Positions 16,385-25,652 of a DNA stretch of 64,000 nt are shown here, piece by piece. Made by a program: the position numbers and the translations under genes. The notes beneath the pieces are model-generated. The model saw only the letters and a list, made by a program, of their open reading frames with translations. It did no database searches and was not told the origin of the DNA. Where the stretch lies: positions 2,666,001 to 2,730,000 of the forward strand of contig NZ_CP063373.1 of the NCBI RefSeq assembly GCF_015160855.1. Direction: 5' to 3'. The first letter of the stretch is position 1. Every line of letters starts with the position of its first letter. The DNA is from Streptomyces ferrugineus (GTDB lineage Bacteria > Actinomycetota > Actinomycetes > Streptomycetales > Streptomycetaceae).

Positions 16385-17289
16385 GCCCCTGCCCAGGCCG
16401 CCGCGATGCTCCCCGCAATCCGTACATTGCCGCGCACCGCCGCCAGGTTGGCGCTCAGTGAGGCACCGTCCGTATGCCGTACGAGGTAGTCCAGCAGGAA
16501 CGGCGTGACCGCCTGCCCGGTGACGCCCTGCTCCTCGCACGCGTGCAGCGCCTCGGTGAGCACACGCGCGTGCAGCTCGGGATCCAACTGCTCCGCCTCT
16601 GGTACCGGATTGGCGACGATCAACGCCGACTCGGGCCCGTCGAGCGCCTCCTGAGCCCGCATCACCTCGGCCACCTCCGCCGGCGACCGGAGCGTCCAGT
16701 CCACCGGATGCCCCGAGTCGGAGAGGTAGAAGCCGGGGAAGCGCTCCGTGCGGTAGCCGGCCACCGCGACGCCCAGCGTCTCCAGCCGCTGAAGGGTCGC
16801 CGGGACGTCCAGGATCGACTTCACTCCGGCGCACACCACCGTGATCCGTGTACGCGCCAGCAGCCCCAGGTCGGCCGACTCGTCCTGGGTCACCGTCCAC
16901 TCCCGGTGCACTCCGCCGAGCCCACCCGTCGCGAACACCCGCACGCCCGCGAACGCCGCCAGCAGAGCCGTCGCCGACACCGTCGTCGCCCCGCTCGCCC
17001 CCGAGGCCATCGCGAGCGGCAGATCCCGGTGCCCCAGCTTGCGGATCCCGTCCTCGTTGGCGATCCGCTCCAGCTGCTCCTTGTCCAGGCCGACACGGGG
17101 TCGCCCGTCCAGCACGGCGATCGTCGCCGGGACGGCACCCTCGCGCCGTACGACCTCCTCCAGCTCCAGTGCCACCTGGAGATTGCGCGGGCGCGGCAGT
17201 CCGTGCGCGATGATCGTGGACTCCAGGGCCACCACGGGTCGACGCGCGTCGACCGCCTCCCGCACTTCCTCCGAAACCATCAGCACCAC
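16381..17289 (-). CDS. psuG: Pseudouridine-5'-phosphate glycosidase
   Basis: A 302-residue protein matching PsuG throughout. It includes VVALESTIIAHGLPRPRNL (active-site glutamate), ATGGLGGVHREW, and CAGVKSILDVPATLQRLET with the catalytic lysine. FPGFYLSDSG and NPVPEAEQLD are also family segments. It splits pseudouridine 5'-phosphate into uracil and ribose 5-phosphate, part of RNA-derived nucleoside salvage. The GTG at 17289 is chosen because AGGAGG lies 6 bases upstream; an ATG at 17280 is also in frame. It is translationally coupled to the downstream kinase. Confidence 0.93.
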   Translation of the reverse strand: MVLMVSEEVREAVDARRPVVALESTIIAHGLPRPRNLQVALELEEVVRREGAVPATIAVLDGRPRVGLDKEQLERIANEDGIRKLGHRDLPLAMASGASGATTVSATALLAAFAGVRVFATGGLGGVHREWTVTQDESADLGLLARTRITVVCAGVKSILDVPATLQRLETLGVAVAGYRTERFPGFYLSDSGHPVDWTLRSPAEVAEVMRAQEALDGPESALIVANPVPEAEQLDPELHARVLTEALHACEEQGVTGQAVTPFLLDYLVRHTDGASLSANLAAVRGNVRIAGSIAAAWAGA

Positions 17290-17351
17290 GCGCCGCCTCC
17301 TGTCCGTCGGTCCTGACTCATCCTTGGCGGGCGGCGCACCGGATCAAACCC

Positions 17352-17380
17352 TTGCGGCCTGTGGCAGACGACACCAGCCT
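17352..17380 (+). promoter_or_regulatory. Candidate leaderless promoter of the VOC gene
   Basis: TTGCGG (17352-17357), a 17-bp spacer and CAGCCT (17375-17380) precede the ATG at 17388 by 7 bases. The purine-rich GGGAGG in between is only one base from the ATG, too close to act as a normal ribosome site. Confidence 0.35.
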
Positions 17381-17387
17381 GGGAGGC

Positions 17388-17816
17388 ATGACGGACAACA
17401 CCACACGTCTCGACCATGTCGTCCTCTGGGTGCACGACCCGGTGGCGTCGGCCGACTTCTTCGAGAAGGCGGTCGGCATGGAGCCGGTCAGGCTCTCGGA
17501 GTTCTCCGCGGGGGCGGCTCCGTTCCCCTCCGTGCGCCTCAACGAGGAGACCATCCTCGACCTCATGCCGCTCACCATGGCGGAACGCATGAAGATGCTG
17601 CCCGGCGCCGCCGAGAGTTCCGGGCACCCGGTCAACCACGTCTGCCTGGCGCTGCCCGGCGACGACTTCGACGCCCTGCGTGCCCGCCTGGAGGAGCGCG
17701 CCGCACCGGTGTCGGACATCTCCCACGACTCCTTCGGTGCCCGCGGCAAGGCCAAGCGCAGCTTCTACTTCCGTGACCCCGACGGCAACGTCTTCGAGGC
17801 CCGGCACTACGACTAG
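17388..17816 (+). CDS. VOC (glyoxalase/dioxygenase) superfamily protein
   Basis: A 142-residue protein with the paired beta-alpha-beta-beta-beta units of the vicinal oxygen chelate fold. The first has RLDHVVLWVHDPVASADFFE (His near residue 10). The second has HVCLALPGDDFDALRARLEE, ending in FYFRDPDGNVFEARHY with a metal-ligand glutamate. Likely metal-binding; reactions in this superfamily range from lactoylglutathione lyase to dioxygenase and antibiotic resistance, so no substrate is proposed. It ends at a strong shared terminator facing the formaldehyde dehydrogenase gene. Confidence 0.82.
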   Translation: MTDNTTRLDHVVLWVHDPVASADFFEKAVGMEPVRLSEFSAGAAPFPSVRLNEETILDLMPLTMAERMKMLPGAAESSGHPVNHVCLALPGDDFDALRARLEERAAPVSDISHDSFGARGKAKRSFYFRDPDGNVFEARHYD

Positions 17817-17823
17817 CGTGCCG

Positions 17824-17857
17824 CGGCGGGGTGCCACGCGCGTGTGGCACCCCGCCG
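17824..17857. terminator. Bidirectional terminator, 14-bp perfect stem
   Basis: Bases 17824-17837 pair perfectly with 17844-17857 around a 6-base loop. It lies between the convergent VOC and formaldehyde dehydrogenase genes. The loop region is itself a CACGCGCGTG palindrome. Confidence 0.85.
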
Positions 17858-17874
17858 GACGGGCCCGGTGACCG

Positions 17875-19101
17875 TCAGACCGGCTGCAGGCCGTCCAGGA
17901 CCCCGTGCGGATTCAGCACGTACTTGCGGCTGGCGCCCTGGTCGAACTCGGCGTAGCCGCGCGGTGCGTCCTCGATCCCGATCACGGTCGCGTTGACCGC
18001 CTTGGCGATGTGCACCCGCTCGTGCAGGATCGCCATCATCAGGCCCCGGTGGTACTGCATGACCGGGCACTGTCCGGTCGTGAAGCGGTGGCTCTTGGCC
18101 CAGCCGAGGCCGAGCCGTACCTTCAGCGTCCCGGACTTCGCGTCCTCGTCGATCCCGCCGGGGTCGTCCGTGACATACAGCCCGGGGATGCCGAGGGCAC
18201 CGCCCGCGCGCGTGAGGCCCATCAGCGAGTTGAGGACCGTCGCGGGCGCCTCCTGGGCGTCCGGGCCGTGGCCCCGCGCCTCGAAGCCCACCGCGTCGAC
18301 CGCGGCGTCCACCTCGGGCTCACCGAGGATCTGCGCGATCTGCTCGCCCACGTCGCCGCGTGAGACATCGACCGTCTCGCAGCCGAAGCTCCGCGCCTGG
18401 GCGAGGCGCTCGGCGTTCAGATCGCCGACGATGACCACCGCGGCCCCCAGCAGGTGCGCCGACGCGGCCGCCGCGAGCCCCACCGGACCAGCCCCGGCGA
18501 CGTACACCGTGGATCCGACACCCGCACCCGAGCTGACCACACCGTGGAAGCCGGTCGGGAAGATGTCCGACAGCATGGTCAGATCGAGCAGCTTCTCGCG
18601 CGCCTGGTCCCGGTCGGGGAACTTCAGCAGGTTGAAGTCCGCGTACGGGATCATGGCGAACTCGGCCTGCCCGCCGACCCAGCCGCCCATGTCGACATAG
18701 CCGTACGCCGCTCCCGGCCGGGCCGGGTTGACGTTCAGGCAGATGCCGGTCTTGCGCTCCTTGCAGTTGCGGCACCGCCCGCAGGCGATGTTGAACGGTA
18801 CGGAGACGATGTCGCCGACGTCGATGGTCTCGACGTCCGGCCCCCGTTCGACGACCTCTCCGGTGATCTCGTGTCCGAGGACCAGCCCTTCCGGCGCGGT
18901 CGTGCGTCCGCGCACCATGTGCTGGTCGCTTCCACAGATGTTGCTGGCCAGGACCCTGAGGATCACCCCGTGCCGACACTTGCGGCCGACGTTCTCGGAG
19001 GCGACCCCCGGTCCGTCCTGGAGTTCGAGCGTCGGATAGTCGATGGTCCTGACCTCGACCGCGCCCGGCTTGAGATACGCCACTGCCCTGTTTCCGCTCA
19101 T
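17875..19101 (-). CDS. fdhA: Glutathione-independent formaldehyde dehydrogenase
   Basis: A 408-residue zinc-dependent medium-chain dehydrogenase of the FdhA type. Catalytic zinc residues lie in ASNICGSDQHMVRG and LGHEITGEV. The structural zinc motif is CGRCRNCKERKTGIC and the NAD-binding glycines are in VYVAGAGPVGLAAAASA. The N-terminal extension and the QYHRGLMMAILHERVHIAKAV region near residue 355 are typical of the tightly NAD-bound Pseudomonas-type enzymes that oxidise formaldehyde without glutathione, sometimes as dismutases. Aldehyde detoxification is the likely role. It stands alone, with an 11-bp direct repeat (19135-19156) in its upstream region. Confidence 0.9.
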   Translation of the reverse strand: MSGNRAVAYLKPGAVEVRTIDYPTLELQDGPGVASENVGRKCRHGVILRVLASNICGSDQHMVRGRTTAPEGLVLGHEITGEVVERGPDVETIDVGDIVSVPFNIACGRCRNCKERKTGICLNVNPARPGAAYGYVDMGGWVGGQAEFAMIPYADFNLLKFPDRDQAREKLLDLTMLSDIFPTGFHGVVSSGAGVGSTVYVAGAGPVGLAAAASAHLLGAAVVIVGDLNAERLAQARSFGCETVDVSRGDVGEQIAQILGEPEVDAAVDAVGFEARGHGPDAQEAPATVLNSLMGLTRAGGALGIPGLYVTDDPGGIDEDAKSGTLKVRLGLGWAKSHRFTTGQCPVMQYHRGLMMAILHERVHIAKAVNATVIGIEDAPRGYAEFDQGASRKYVLNPHGVLDGLQPV

Positions 19102-19264
19102 GCGTGATCGCCGTCCCTTCGGCTCCGTGTCTTCCGGATGCCAGTCGGATGCCAGCGGCTGTGCGCACGGTGGAGTCTGCTACCGGTGTCCCGGTCCGGC
19201 CAGCCCTCGCGTGGCTCCCGGAGAACACGGGCTCCGGCTTCCCACGGTGGAGCCGGGCGTAACG

Positions 19265-20551
19265 TCAGTCGCCCGCCGGAACGTCCTGCGCCCGCCTGCC
19301 CCGGGTGAGCAGCGCCAGCGCCGCCAGCGGGAGCAGCAGGCACGCGGCGGCGAGATTCAGCCAGCCGTAGCTCGCCTGGGCGACGATTAGCCCCGCGGCC
19401 GCCCCGCCGATGCCCGCGGAGGCGTTCATGACGAGGTCCGAGAGCCCTTGCGCGGCGGCCCGCGCGGGCTGCGGCACGGAGTCCGTGAGCAGCGCGGAAC
19501 CGGAGACGAGCCCCGCCGACCAGCCGAGCCCCAGCACGAACAGCCCCACGGCCGTCTGCCCGTGACTGCCGCCCGCCGTGCCGGCCAGGAACACCGCACA
19601 CGCCAGCAGCCCGACCGAGAGCCCGATCCCGGAGAACCGGCCCAGCCGGTCCGACAACCGCCCCATGAGCGGTGCGAACGCGTACATGCCCGCGATGTGT
19701 CCGCTGATGACCAGCCCGATCAGATCGATGCCCGCGCCATGGTGCGCGAGATCGACCGGGGTCATCGACATCACCGAGACCATCGCCGTGTGGGCCACGG
19801 CAACCGTCACCATCGCGAGCCGCGCCCGCGGCGAGGCGGCCACGGCGGCCATCCCGGCGCGCAGCGAACGGGCCGCGGGCGACCGCTCCTCGGCCGGCGC
19901 GAGCGCCCGCGCCGTCAGCAGCGGGTCGGGCCGCAGCAGTACGGCCACCACGAGCGCGGATATCAGGAAGATCCCGGCCGCCCACAGGAACGGCCCCGCC
20001 GTCGCCGGTATGCCGAGGCCCGTGACGCTGCGACCGGCGGGCGCGGCTATGTTCGGGCCGAGGACCGCGCCGATGGTGGTCGCCCATACGACGAGCGAGA
20101 TCGCCCGGCCCCGCCGCTCCGGCTCGGCCAGATCCGCGGCCGCGAACCGGGCCTGGAGATTCGCCGACGAGGCCGCTCCGAACGCCGCCATCCCGCACAG
20201 CAGCAGCGGAAAGCTCCCGATGCGGGCCCCGACCACCGTGACACCCGCGCCCAGCGCCCCGATGAGATACGCCAGGACGAGCCCGGGACGGCGGCCCCGC
20301 GCGGTCATCAAGGCGGCCAGCGGCATCGACAGCACCGCCGTACCGGCGACGGTGGCCGTGGGCGCGAGCCCGGACAGCGACTCGGTGCCGCTCACCTCCT
20401 TGGCGAGCACGGCAGCGAGCGCGATGCCGGTGGCCACGCCCAGCCCGCCCAGGATCTGCGTAGTGACCAGTACCGCCGAGATACGCCGCCGCAGGGCCGG
20501 CAGCCGGTCCGGCGTGATGGTCACGACGACCTGCCGCTCGACGGCGGTCAT
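19265..20551 (-). CDS. MFS transporter (12 TM)
   Basis: A 428-residue major facilitator protein with about twelve hydrophobic helices split by a central loop (about residues 195-220, RALAPAEERSPAARSLRAGM). The conserved loop after TM2 reads LMTARGRRPGLVLAY and its second-half counterpart is LMGRLSDRLGRFSGIGL. Substrate unknown; drug/proton export is the common annotation for this subfamily. The ATG at 20551 is preferred, but the ribosome site is weak and an in-frame GTG exists at 20560. No regulator is adjacent. Confidence 0.85.
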   Translation of the reverse strand: MTAVERQVVVTITPDRLPALRRRISAVLVTTQILGGLGVATGIALAAVLAKEVSGTESLSGLAPTATVAGTAVLSMPLAALMTARGRRPGLVLAYLIGALGAGVTVVGARIGSFPLLLCGMAAFGAASSANLQARFAAADLAEPERRGRAISLVVWATTIGAVLGPNIAAPAGRSVTGLGIPATAGPFLWAAGIFLISALVVAVLLRPDPLLTARALAPAEERSPAARSLRAGMAAVAASPRARLAMVTVAVAHTAMVSVMSMTPVDLAHHGAGIDLIGLVISGHIAGMYAFAPLMGRLSDRLGRFSGIGLSVGLLACAVFLAGTAGGSHGQTAVGLFVLGLGWSAGLVSGSALLTDSVPQPARAAAQGLSDLVMNASAGIGGAAAGLIVAQASYGWLNLAAACLLLPLAALALLTRGRRAQDVPAGD

Positions 20552-20702
20552 GACGCGCACCCGGCCATACGCCGCCTTCCGCTGTCCGGCGGGGCACAAC
20601 ACACCGGGCTGGCCGCGTACATGTGGGTGAAAGGTGTCGTCACAGCCGCAGTCTCCCCCCTCTTCCCCCTCCTGCCCATCCCTGTGAAAGACCGGGGAGC
20701 CC

Positions 20703-21257
20703 TCAGAACAGCGGCTCCGGCAGCACCCCTTCCAGCGCGAGCAGCTTCCGCTTGGTCTCCAGACCGCCGCCGAACCCACCGATGCCGCCATCGCTCTCCA
20801 CGACCCGGTGACAGGGCACGACGACCGGTAGCGGATTGGCGCCCATCGCCATGCCCACCGCCTGGGCCGCACCCGGCTGCCCGACCCGCCCGGCCAGATC
20901 GCCGTACCCGACGACCGAGCCGTACGGGACACCGGACGCCAGTTCGCGCAGCACCTGCCGGTTGAAGCCGGAGATCAGCGACCAGTCCAGCGGCAGCTCG
21001 AAGTCGTGCCGGGCACCCGCGAAGTACTCCTCCACCTGGCGTATCGCCTCGGCCAGCAGCGGAGAGTCGGGCGCCTCGACCGGCTCGGCACCCAGCCGCG
21101 ACGCGAGGCGCTCCAGCGCCTTCTCACGCACCTGCCGCGTGGCGTGGAACACGACGCTGACCAGGCCGTCGCGGGTCGCGGCCAGCATCAGCGGACCGAT
21201 GTCGCTGCCGACGACGGTCCACACGACCTGCTGCTCGTACTGCCCATGGCTGTCCAT
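20703..21257 (-). CDS. ogt: Methylated-DNA--protein-cysteine methyltransferase
   Basis: A 184-residue O6-alkylguanine-DNA alkyltransferase. The acceptor cysteine lies in NPLPVVVPCHRVVESDGG, preceded by the helix-turn-helix with VPYGSVVGYGDLAGRVGQPG and the asparagine hinge. The protein transfers alkyl groups from O6-alkylguanine to its own cysteine and is then inactive. No AdaA-type domain is fused, so it is a stand-alone Ogt. It lies 5' of the MFS gene on the same strand (151-bp gap) and near glpQ-like and uvrB genes. Confidence 0.93.
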   Translation of the reverse strand: MDSHGQYEQQVVWTVVGSDIGPLMLAATRDGLVSVVFHATRQVREKALERLASRLGAEPVEAPDSPLLAEAIRQVEEYFAGARHDFELPLDWSLISGFNRQVLRELASGVPYGSVVGYGDLAGRVGQPGAAQAVGMAMGANPLPVVVPCHRVVESDGGIGGFGGGLETKRKLLALEGVLPEPLF

Positions 21258-21315
21258 GCGCCCACCGTACGACCCGCCACTGACAGCGCCCTCTGACTCG
21301 GACGCCGGGCGGGCC

Positions 21316-22185
21316 TCACTGCGCAGGCAGGGCGTCCCGCACCACGTCGGGGGTGTTCGTGATGATGCCGTCGACCCCGTACCCCGCGACCAGCCGGGCG
21401 GTGTTCGCGTCGTTCACGGTCCAGACGAAGACCTCCAGCGGCCTGCCGTGCGGCCCCTCGACCGCGTGGACGGAGGCGACGTAGCCCGTCGAGACGGAGC
21501 CGTACGACGGGTTGATCTGGTCGGCGAAGGTCGCGTACCGGGACAGCTCCGACACGGGCGGCGTCCCCAGGAAACCGGTCTTCACAGCCGGCTTCAGCTC
21601 GTGAACGGTGCGCACACTGTCCGCGCTGAAGCTCTGCACGATCAGTCGGCTCGCCAGGTGGGGCCGGTCGAGCCACCCCTCGTTGCCCAGGAGCTTGAGG
21701 GTCTCCTTCTCGATGCCCGGGTACAGCTCGGGATTCTTGATCTCCAGCAGCAGCTTCTGGTGGTTGAGCTCCACGCGGTCCATGTACTGCTTCAACGTCG
21801 GCACGCGCGCGTCCGCGTACGTGGGATCGAACCAGCTGCCCGCGTCCAACCGGGCGATCTCGGCGGCGGTGAAGTCCTTCACCTTCCACGGCGCGCGATC
21901 GGGGAAGAGCTGCTCGACGTCGGTCGTGCGCTTGAGGTTGTCGTCGTGCAGGACGACCAGCTCGCCGTCCTTGGTGCGCTGGACGTCGTTCTCGACCCAG
22001 TGGATGCCCAGCTCGGCGGCCTTGTCGACGGCGGCCAGCGTGTTCTCGGGGGCGTAGGCGGAGGCCCCCCGGTGGGCGATCACCGTGGGCTGCACGGCGC
22101 CGGCCAGGGCGGCGGGCGCCGGGATGAGCAGCGCGGCGGCTCCCAGGAGCGCGGTCGTCGTGGCGGCTACAGCGCGCGCATGCAT
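21316..22185 (-). CDS. glpQ2: Secreted glycerophosphodiester phosphodiesterase
   Basis: A 289-residue GDPD with a signal peptide (basic MHARAV, hydrophobic core to about residue 28, AGAVQ cleavage area). Catalytic motifs are HRGASAYAPENTLAAVDKA (His and Arg-Glu near residues 39-48), ENDVQRTKDGELVVLHDD and a C-terminal VWTVNDANTARLVAGYGVDG. It hydrolyses glycerophosphodiesters to glycerol 3-phosphate and alcohols outside the cell. From memory, S. coelicolor glpQ2 (SCO1968) occupies this locus and is PhoP-regulated. The family reaction is secure; the symbol is by synteny. Confidence 0.85.
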   Translation of the reverse strand: MHARAVAATTTALLGAAALLIPAPAALAGAVQPTVIAHRGASAYAPENTLAAVDKAAELGIHWVENDVQRTKDGELVVLHDDNLKRTTDVEQLFPDRAPWKVKDFTAAEIARLDAGSWFDPTYADARVPTLKQYMDRVELNHQKLLLEIKNPELYPGIEKETLKLLGNEGWLDRPHLASRLIVQSFSADSVRTVHELKPAVKTGFLGTPPVSELSRYATFADQINPSYGSVSTGYVASVHAVEGPHGRPLEVFVWTVNDANTARLVAGYGVDGIITNTPDVVRDALPAQ

Positions 22186-22214
22186 GCGTACTCCTCGCGT
22201 CGGACGATCACGGA

Positions 22215-22243
22215 CAGCTCAACTGTGACAGCAGAGGGTCAAC
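22215..22243 (-). promoter_or_regulatory. Weak candidate PHO box upstream of the phosphodiesterase gene
   Basis: On the minus strand GTTGACC (22237-22243) matches 6 of 7 bases of the Streptomyces PHO-box unit GTTCACC. The next unit 11 bases on (GCTGTCA, 22226-22232) and the third (TGAGCTG) fit poorly. Position before a glpQ-type gene is right; sequence support is thin. Confidence 0.25.
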
Positions 22244-22464
22244 GGTGGAGGAGTACAGAATGGCCACAGAATGAATGGAGTTGCCTGGGCCCGCTCACCC
22301 GCGCGGCACAACTGGGGCAAGCCCGTGTTTCTTTGCCGGAAAATCGTTCGACCATTCCGGTGGGGGTTACCCTCTGCCTCAACCCCGACCGCTCCGTGCG
22401 GTCCTGGGAGGGGGCGCATTTCACGGAGTTCCGGGACGTAAGAGGGCGGGAAGGGCAGCCGCGT

Positions 22465-23331
22465 ATGCAGGGCACGATCGACGGATTCAGCTACGGAATC
22501 GTCACACCGCTGGTGGCCTACCTGGCGGCCTGCCTCGGCGGTGCGCTCGGCCTGCGCTGCACCACCAGATCGATGCTCGACTCGCAGTCCTGGCGCCCCG
22601 GCTGGCTCGCCCTGGGCTCGGCGGCCATCGGCTCCGGCATATGGACGATGCACTTCGTCGCCATGATGGGATTCACCGTCAAGGAGACGCCGATCCACTA
22701 CGACAAGGCGATGACGTTCGCGAGCCTGGCCGTCGCCATCGTCATGGTGGGCGTCGGGATCTTCATAGTCGGATACCGAGGCGCCCGCGGAGCGGCCCTG
22801 TTCACCGGCGGCACCATCACCGGCCTCGGCATCGCCTCAATGCACTACCTGGGCATGGCCGGCATGCGGCTCAACGGCAAGCTGGAGTACAACACGTTCA
22901 CCGTGACCGTCTCCGTGGTCATAGCCATGGGCGCCGCCACCGCCGCCCTGTGGGCCGCCGGACAGGTCCGAGGGCTCCTGTGGAGCCTGGGCGCGAGCCT
23001 CGTCATGGGCCTCGCCGTCAGCGGCATGCACTACACCGGCATGGCCGCCCTCAGCGTCCACCTCCACGGCACGGGCTCCCCGTCCACGGGTGACTCACCC
23101 GCCGCCCTGCTCGCGCCGATGCTGGTCGGCCCGCTCGCCTTCCTGCTTCTCGCGGGCGCCGTCGTCCTGTTCGACCCGAAGATGGTCATGGGACGGCCCG
23201 CCGGGGCCCCCGTCGAGCAGAAACCGGGCGTCCCCGCCCACGCCACCGTCCCGCACCCGTCCCGCCGCCCGCCGCTGCGCCCCCGCCGCACGACCGGCAC
23301 CCGCAGCTCCCGGACCCCGCAGAACCACTGA
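22465..23331 (+). CDS. MHYT-domain integral membrane sensor-like protein
   Basis: A 288-residue membrane protein with seven hydrophobic helices carrying the MHYT motif three times in variant form: WTMHFVAM, SMHYLGMAG and GMHYTGMAAL. MHYT domains are thought to bind copper through His and Met and to sense O2, CO or NO, usually fused to signalling domains. Here no GGDEF, EAL or kinase domain follows; the C-terminal ~60 residues are a proline/arginine-rich tail. GAAGGG about 10 bases upstream supports the ATG. Its function is unknown. Confidence 0.85.
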   Translation: MQGTIDGFSYGIVTPLVAYLAACLGGALGLRCTTRSMLDSQSWRPGWLALGSAAIGSGIWTMHFVAMMGFTVKETPIHYDKAMTFASLAVAIVMVGVGIFIVGYRGARGAALFTGGTITGLGIASMHYLGMAGMRLNGKLEYNTFTVTVSVVIAMGAATAALWAAGQVRGLLWSLGASLVMGLAVSGMHYTGMAALSVHLHGTGSPSTGDSPAALLAPMLVGPLAFLLLAGAVVLFDPKMVMGRPAGAPVEQKPGVPAHATVPHPSRRPPLRPRRTTGTRSSRTPQNH

Positions 23332-23370
23332 CCGGACCGCGTTGTCAGTGGGGGGTCGTACGGTGGATCC

Positions 23371-25518
23371 ATGCGGCCCGTTTCCAGCATCGAACGCACG
23401 GTGGCGCCTTTCGAGGTCGTCAGCCCCTACCAGCCCAGCGGCGACCAGCCGCAGGCCATCGCCGAGCTCGCCCGGCGCATCGGCGGCGGTGAGAAGGACG
23501 TCGTCCTGCTCGGCGCGACCGGCACAGGCAAGTCCGCCACCACCGCGTGGATGATCGAGAAGCTCCAGCGCCCCACCTTGGTGATGGCACCGAACAAGAC
23601 GCTGGCCGCCCAGCTGGCGAACGAATTCCGCGAGCTCCTGCCGAACAACGCCGTCGAGTACTTCGTCTCGTACTACGACTACTACCAGCCCGAGGCCTAC
23701 GTCCCGCAGTCGGACACCTACATCGAGAAGGACTCCTCGATCAACGAGGAGGTCGAGCGACTGCGCCACTCCGCGACCAACTCCCTGCTCACCCGCCGCG
23801 ACGTCGTCGTGGTCGCCTCGGTCTCCTGTATCTACGGCCTCGGTACGCCGCAGGAGTACGTGGACCGCATGGTCCCCCTCAAGGTCGGCGACGAGATCGA
23901 CCGGGACCAGCTGCTGCGCCGTTTCGTGGACATCCAGTACACGCGCAACGACCTGGCCTTCACCCGCGGCACCTTCCGGGTGCGCGGCGACACCATCGAG
24001 ATCTTCCCGGTCTACGAGGAGCTCGCCGTCCGCATCGAGATGTTCGGCGACGAGATCGAGGCGCTGTCCACGCTCCACCCGCTCACCGGCGAGATCATCA
24101 GCGACGACCAGCAGCTCTACGTCTTCCCGGCCTCCCACTACGTCGCCGGCCCCGAGCGCATGGAGCGGGCAGTCAACGACATCGAGAAGGAGCTGGGCGA
24201 GCGCCTCGCCGAACTGGAGAAGCAGGGCAAGCTCCTGGAGGCGCAGCGCCTGCGGATGCGGACGACGTACGACCTGGAGATGCTCCGTCAGATCGGCAGC
24301 TGCTCCGGTGTCGAGAACTACTCGATGCACTTCGACGGCCGCTCGCCCGGCTCCCCGCCGAACACCCTGCTGGACTACTTCCCGGACGACTTCCTGCTCG
24401 TCATCGACGAGTCCCATGTCACCGTGCCGCAGATCGGAGCCATGTACGAGGGCGACGCCTCCCGCAAGCGCACCCTCGTCGACCACGGCTTCCGCCTGCC
24501 CTCCGCCCTCGACAACCGTCCCCTGAAGTGGGAGGAGTTCCAGGAGCGCATCGGGCAGACCGTCTACCTGTCGGCCACCCCGGGCACCTACGAGCTGTCC
24601 CGCTCGGACGGCCAGGTCGAGCAGATCATCCGCCCCACCGGCCTCATCGACCCGGAGGTCGTCGTCAAGCCCACCGAGGGCCAGATCGACGACCTGGTGC
24701 ACGAGATCCGGGGACGCGTCGAGAAGGACGAGCGGGTCCTGGTCACCACCCTCACCAAGAAGATGGCCGAGGACCTCACCGACTACTTCCTGGAGCTCGG
24801 CATCCAGGTCCGCTACCTGCACAGCGACGTCGACACCCTGCGCCGGGTCGAGCTGCTGCGGGAACTGCGTGCCGGCGAGTTCGACGTCCTCGTCGGCATC
24901 AACCTGCTGCGCGAGGGTCTCGACCTGCCCGAGGTGTCCCTGGTGGCGATCCTCGACGCCGACAAGGAGGGCTTCCTGCGCTCCGGCACCTCCCTCATCC
25001 AGACCATCGGCCGTGCGGCGCGCAATGTCTCCGGTCAGGTCCATATGTACGCCGACAAGATCACCCCGGCGATGGAGAAGGCCATCGACGAGACCAATCG
25101 CCGCCGGGAGAAGCAGATCGCGTACAACACGGCGAACGGCATCGACCCCCAGCCGCTGCGCAAGAAGATCAACGACATCGTCGCGCAGATCGCCCGCGAG
25201 GACGTCGACACCGAACAGCTGCTCGGCACCGGATACCGGGCGAAGAAGGACGGCCGCGGCACCAAGGCCCCCGTGCCCTCCCTCGGCGACAAGGCGGCCA
25301 AGGGCGCCAAGGCGGGCAAGGCCGCCAAGGGCAAGGCGAAGGAGACGGTGCCCACCGACCGGCCGGCGGCCGATCTCGCCGAGCAGATCGAGGAGCTGAC
25401 GGAGCGTATGCGCGCCGCTGCCGCGGACCTCCAGTTCGAGATCGCGGCCCGGCTGCGTGACGAAGTGGCCGAGATGAAGAAGGAACTGCGTCAGATGAAG
25501 GAGGCCGGCCTGGCCTGA
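23371..25518 (+). CDS. uvrB: UvrABC system protein B
   Basis: A 715-residue excision-repair helicase. Walker A is [13 protein letters not shown] (about residues 48-60), the beta-hairpin is [19 protein letters not shown], the DEAD-type box is [13 protein letters not shown] and the late helicase motif is QTIGRAARN. The C-terminal UVR motif (about residues 665-705, [20 protein letters not shown]) contacts UvrC. UvrB verifies damage handed over by UvrA and recruits UvrC. Between helicase and UVR motif is a lysine/alanine-rich linker (about 630-655, [18 protein letters not shown]). It is not in an operon with uvrA or uvrC, which also lie in this window. Confidence 0.98.
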   Translation: MRPVSSIERTVAPFEVVSPYQPSGDQPQAIAELARRIGGGEKDVVLLGATGTGKSATTAWMIEKLQRPTLVMAPNKTLAAQLANEFRELLPNNAVEYFVSYYDYYQPEAYVPQSDTYIEKDSSINEEVERLRHSATNSLLTRRDVVVVASVSCIYGLGTPQEYVDRMVPLKVGDEIDRDQLLRRFVDIQYTRNDLAFTRGTFRVRGDTIEIFPVYEELAVRIEMFGDEIEALSTLHPLTGEIISDDQQLYVFPASHYVAGPERMERAVNDIEKELGERLAELEKQGKLLEAQRLRMRTTYDLEMLRQIGSCSGVENYSMHFDGRSPGSPPNTLLDYFPDDFLLVIDESHVTVPQIGAMYEGDASRKRTLVDHGFRLPSALDNRPLKWEEFQERIGQTVYLSATPGTYELSRSDGQVEQIIRPTGLIDPEVVVKPTEGQIDDLVHEIRGRVEKDERVLVTTLTKKMAEDLTDYFLELGIQVRYLHSDVDTLRRVELLRELRAGEFDVLVGINLLREGLDLPEVSLVAILDADKEGFLRSGTSLIQTIGRAARNVSGQVHMYADKITPAMEKAIDETNRRREKQIAYNTANGIDPQPLRKKINDIVAQIAREDVDTEQLLGTGYRAKKDGRGTKAPVPSLGDKAAKGAKAGKAAKGKAKETVPTDRPAADLAEQIEELTERMRAAAADLQFEIAARLRDEVAEMKKELRQMKEAGLA

Positions 25519-25652
25519 CGGGCACTCGCTGTGTTGCAAGACCGACACAAAGTGGGGACCGGGGTACGTCACTGTCAGTGCCCCTGCGTAGGGTTTTGGA
25601 CATCCGCGGGCTCCGCGGCCAACAGGGGACAGCTCGAGAGGGGAATCAGCAC

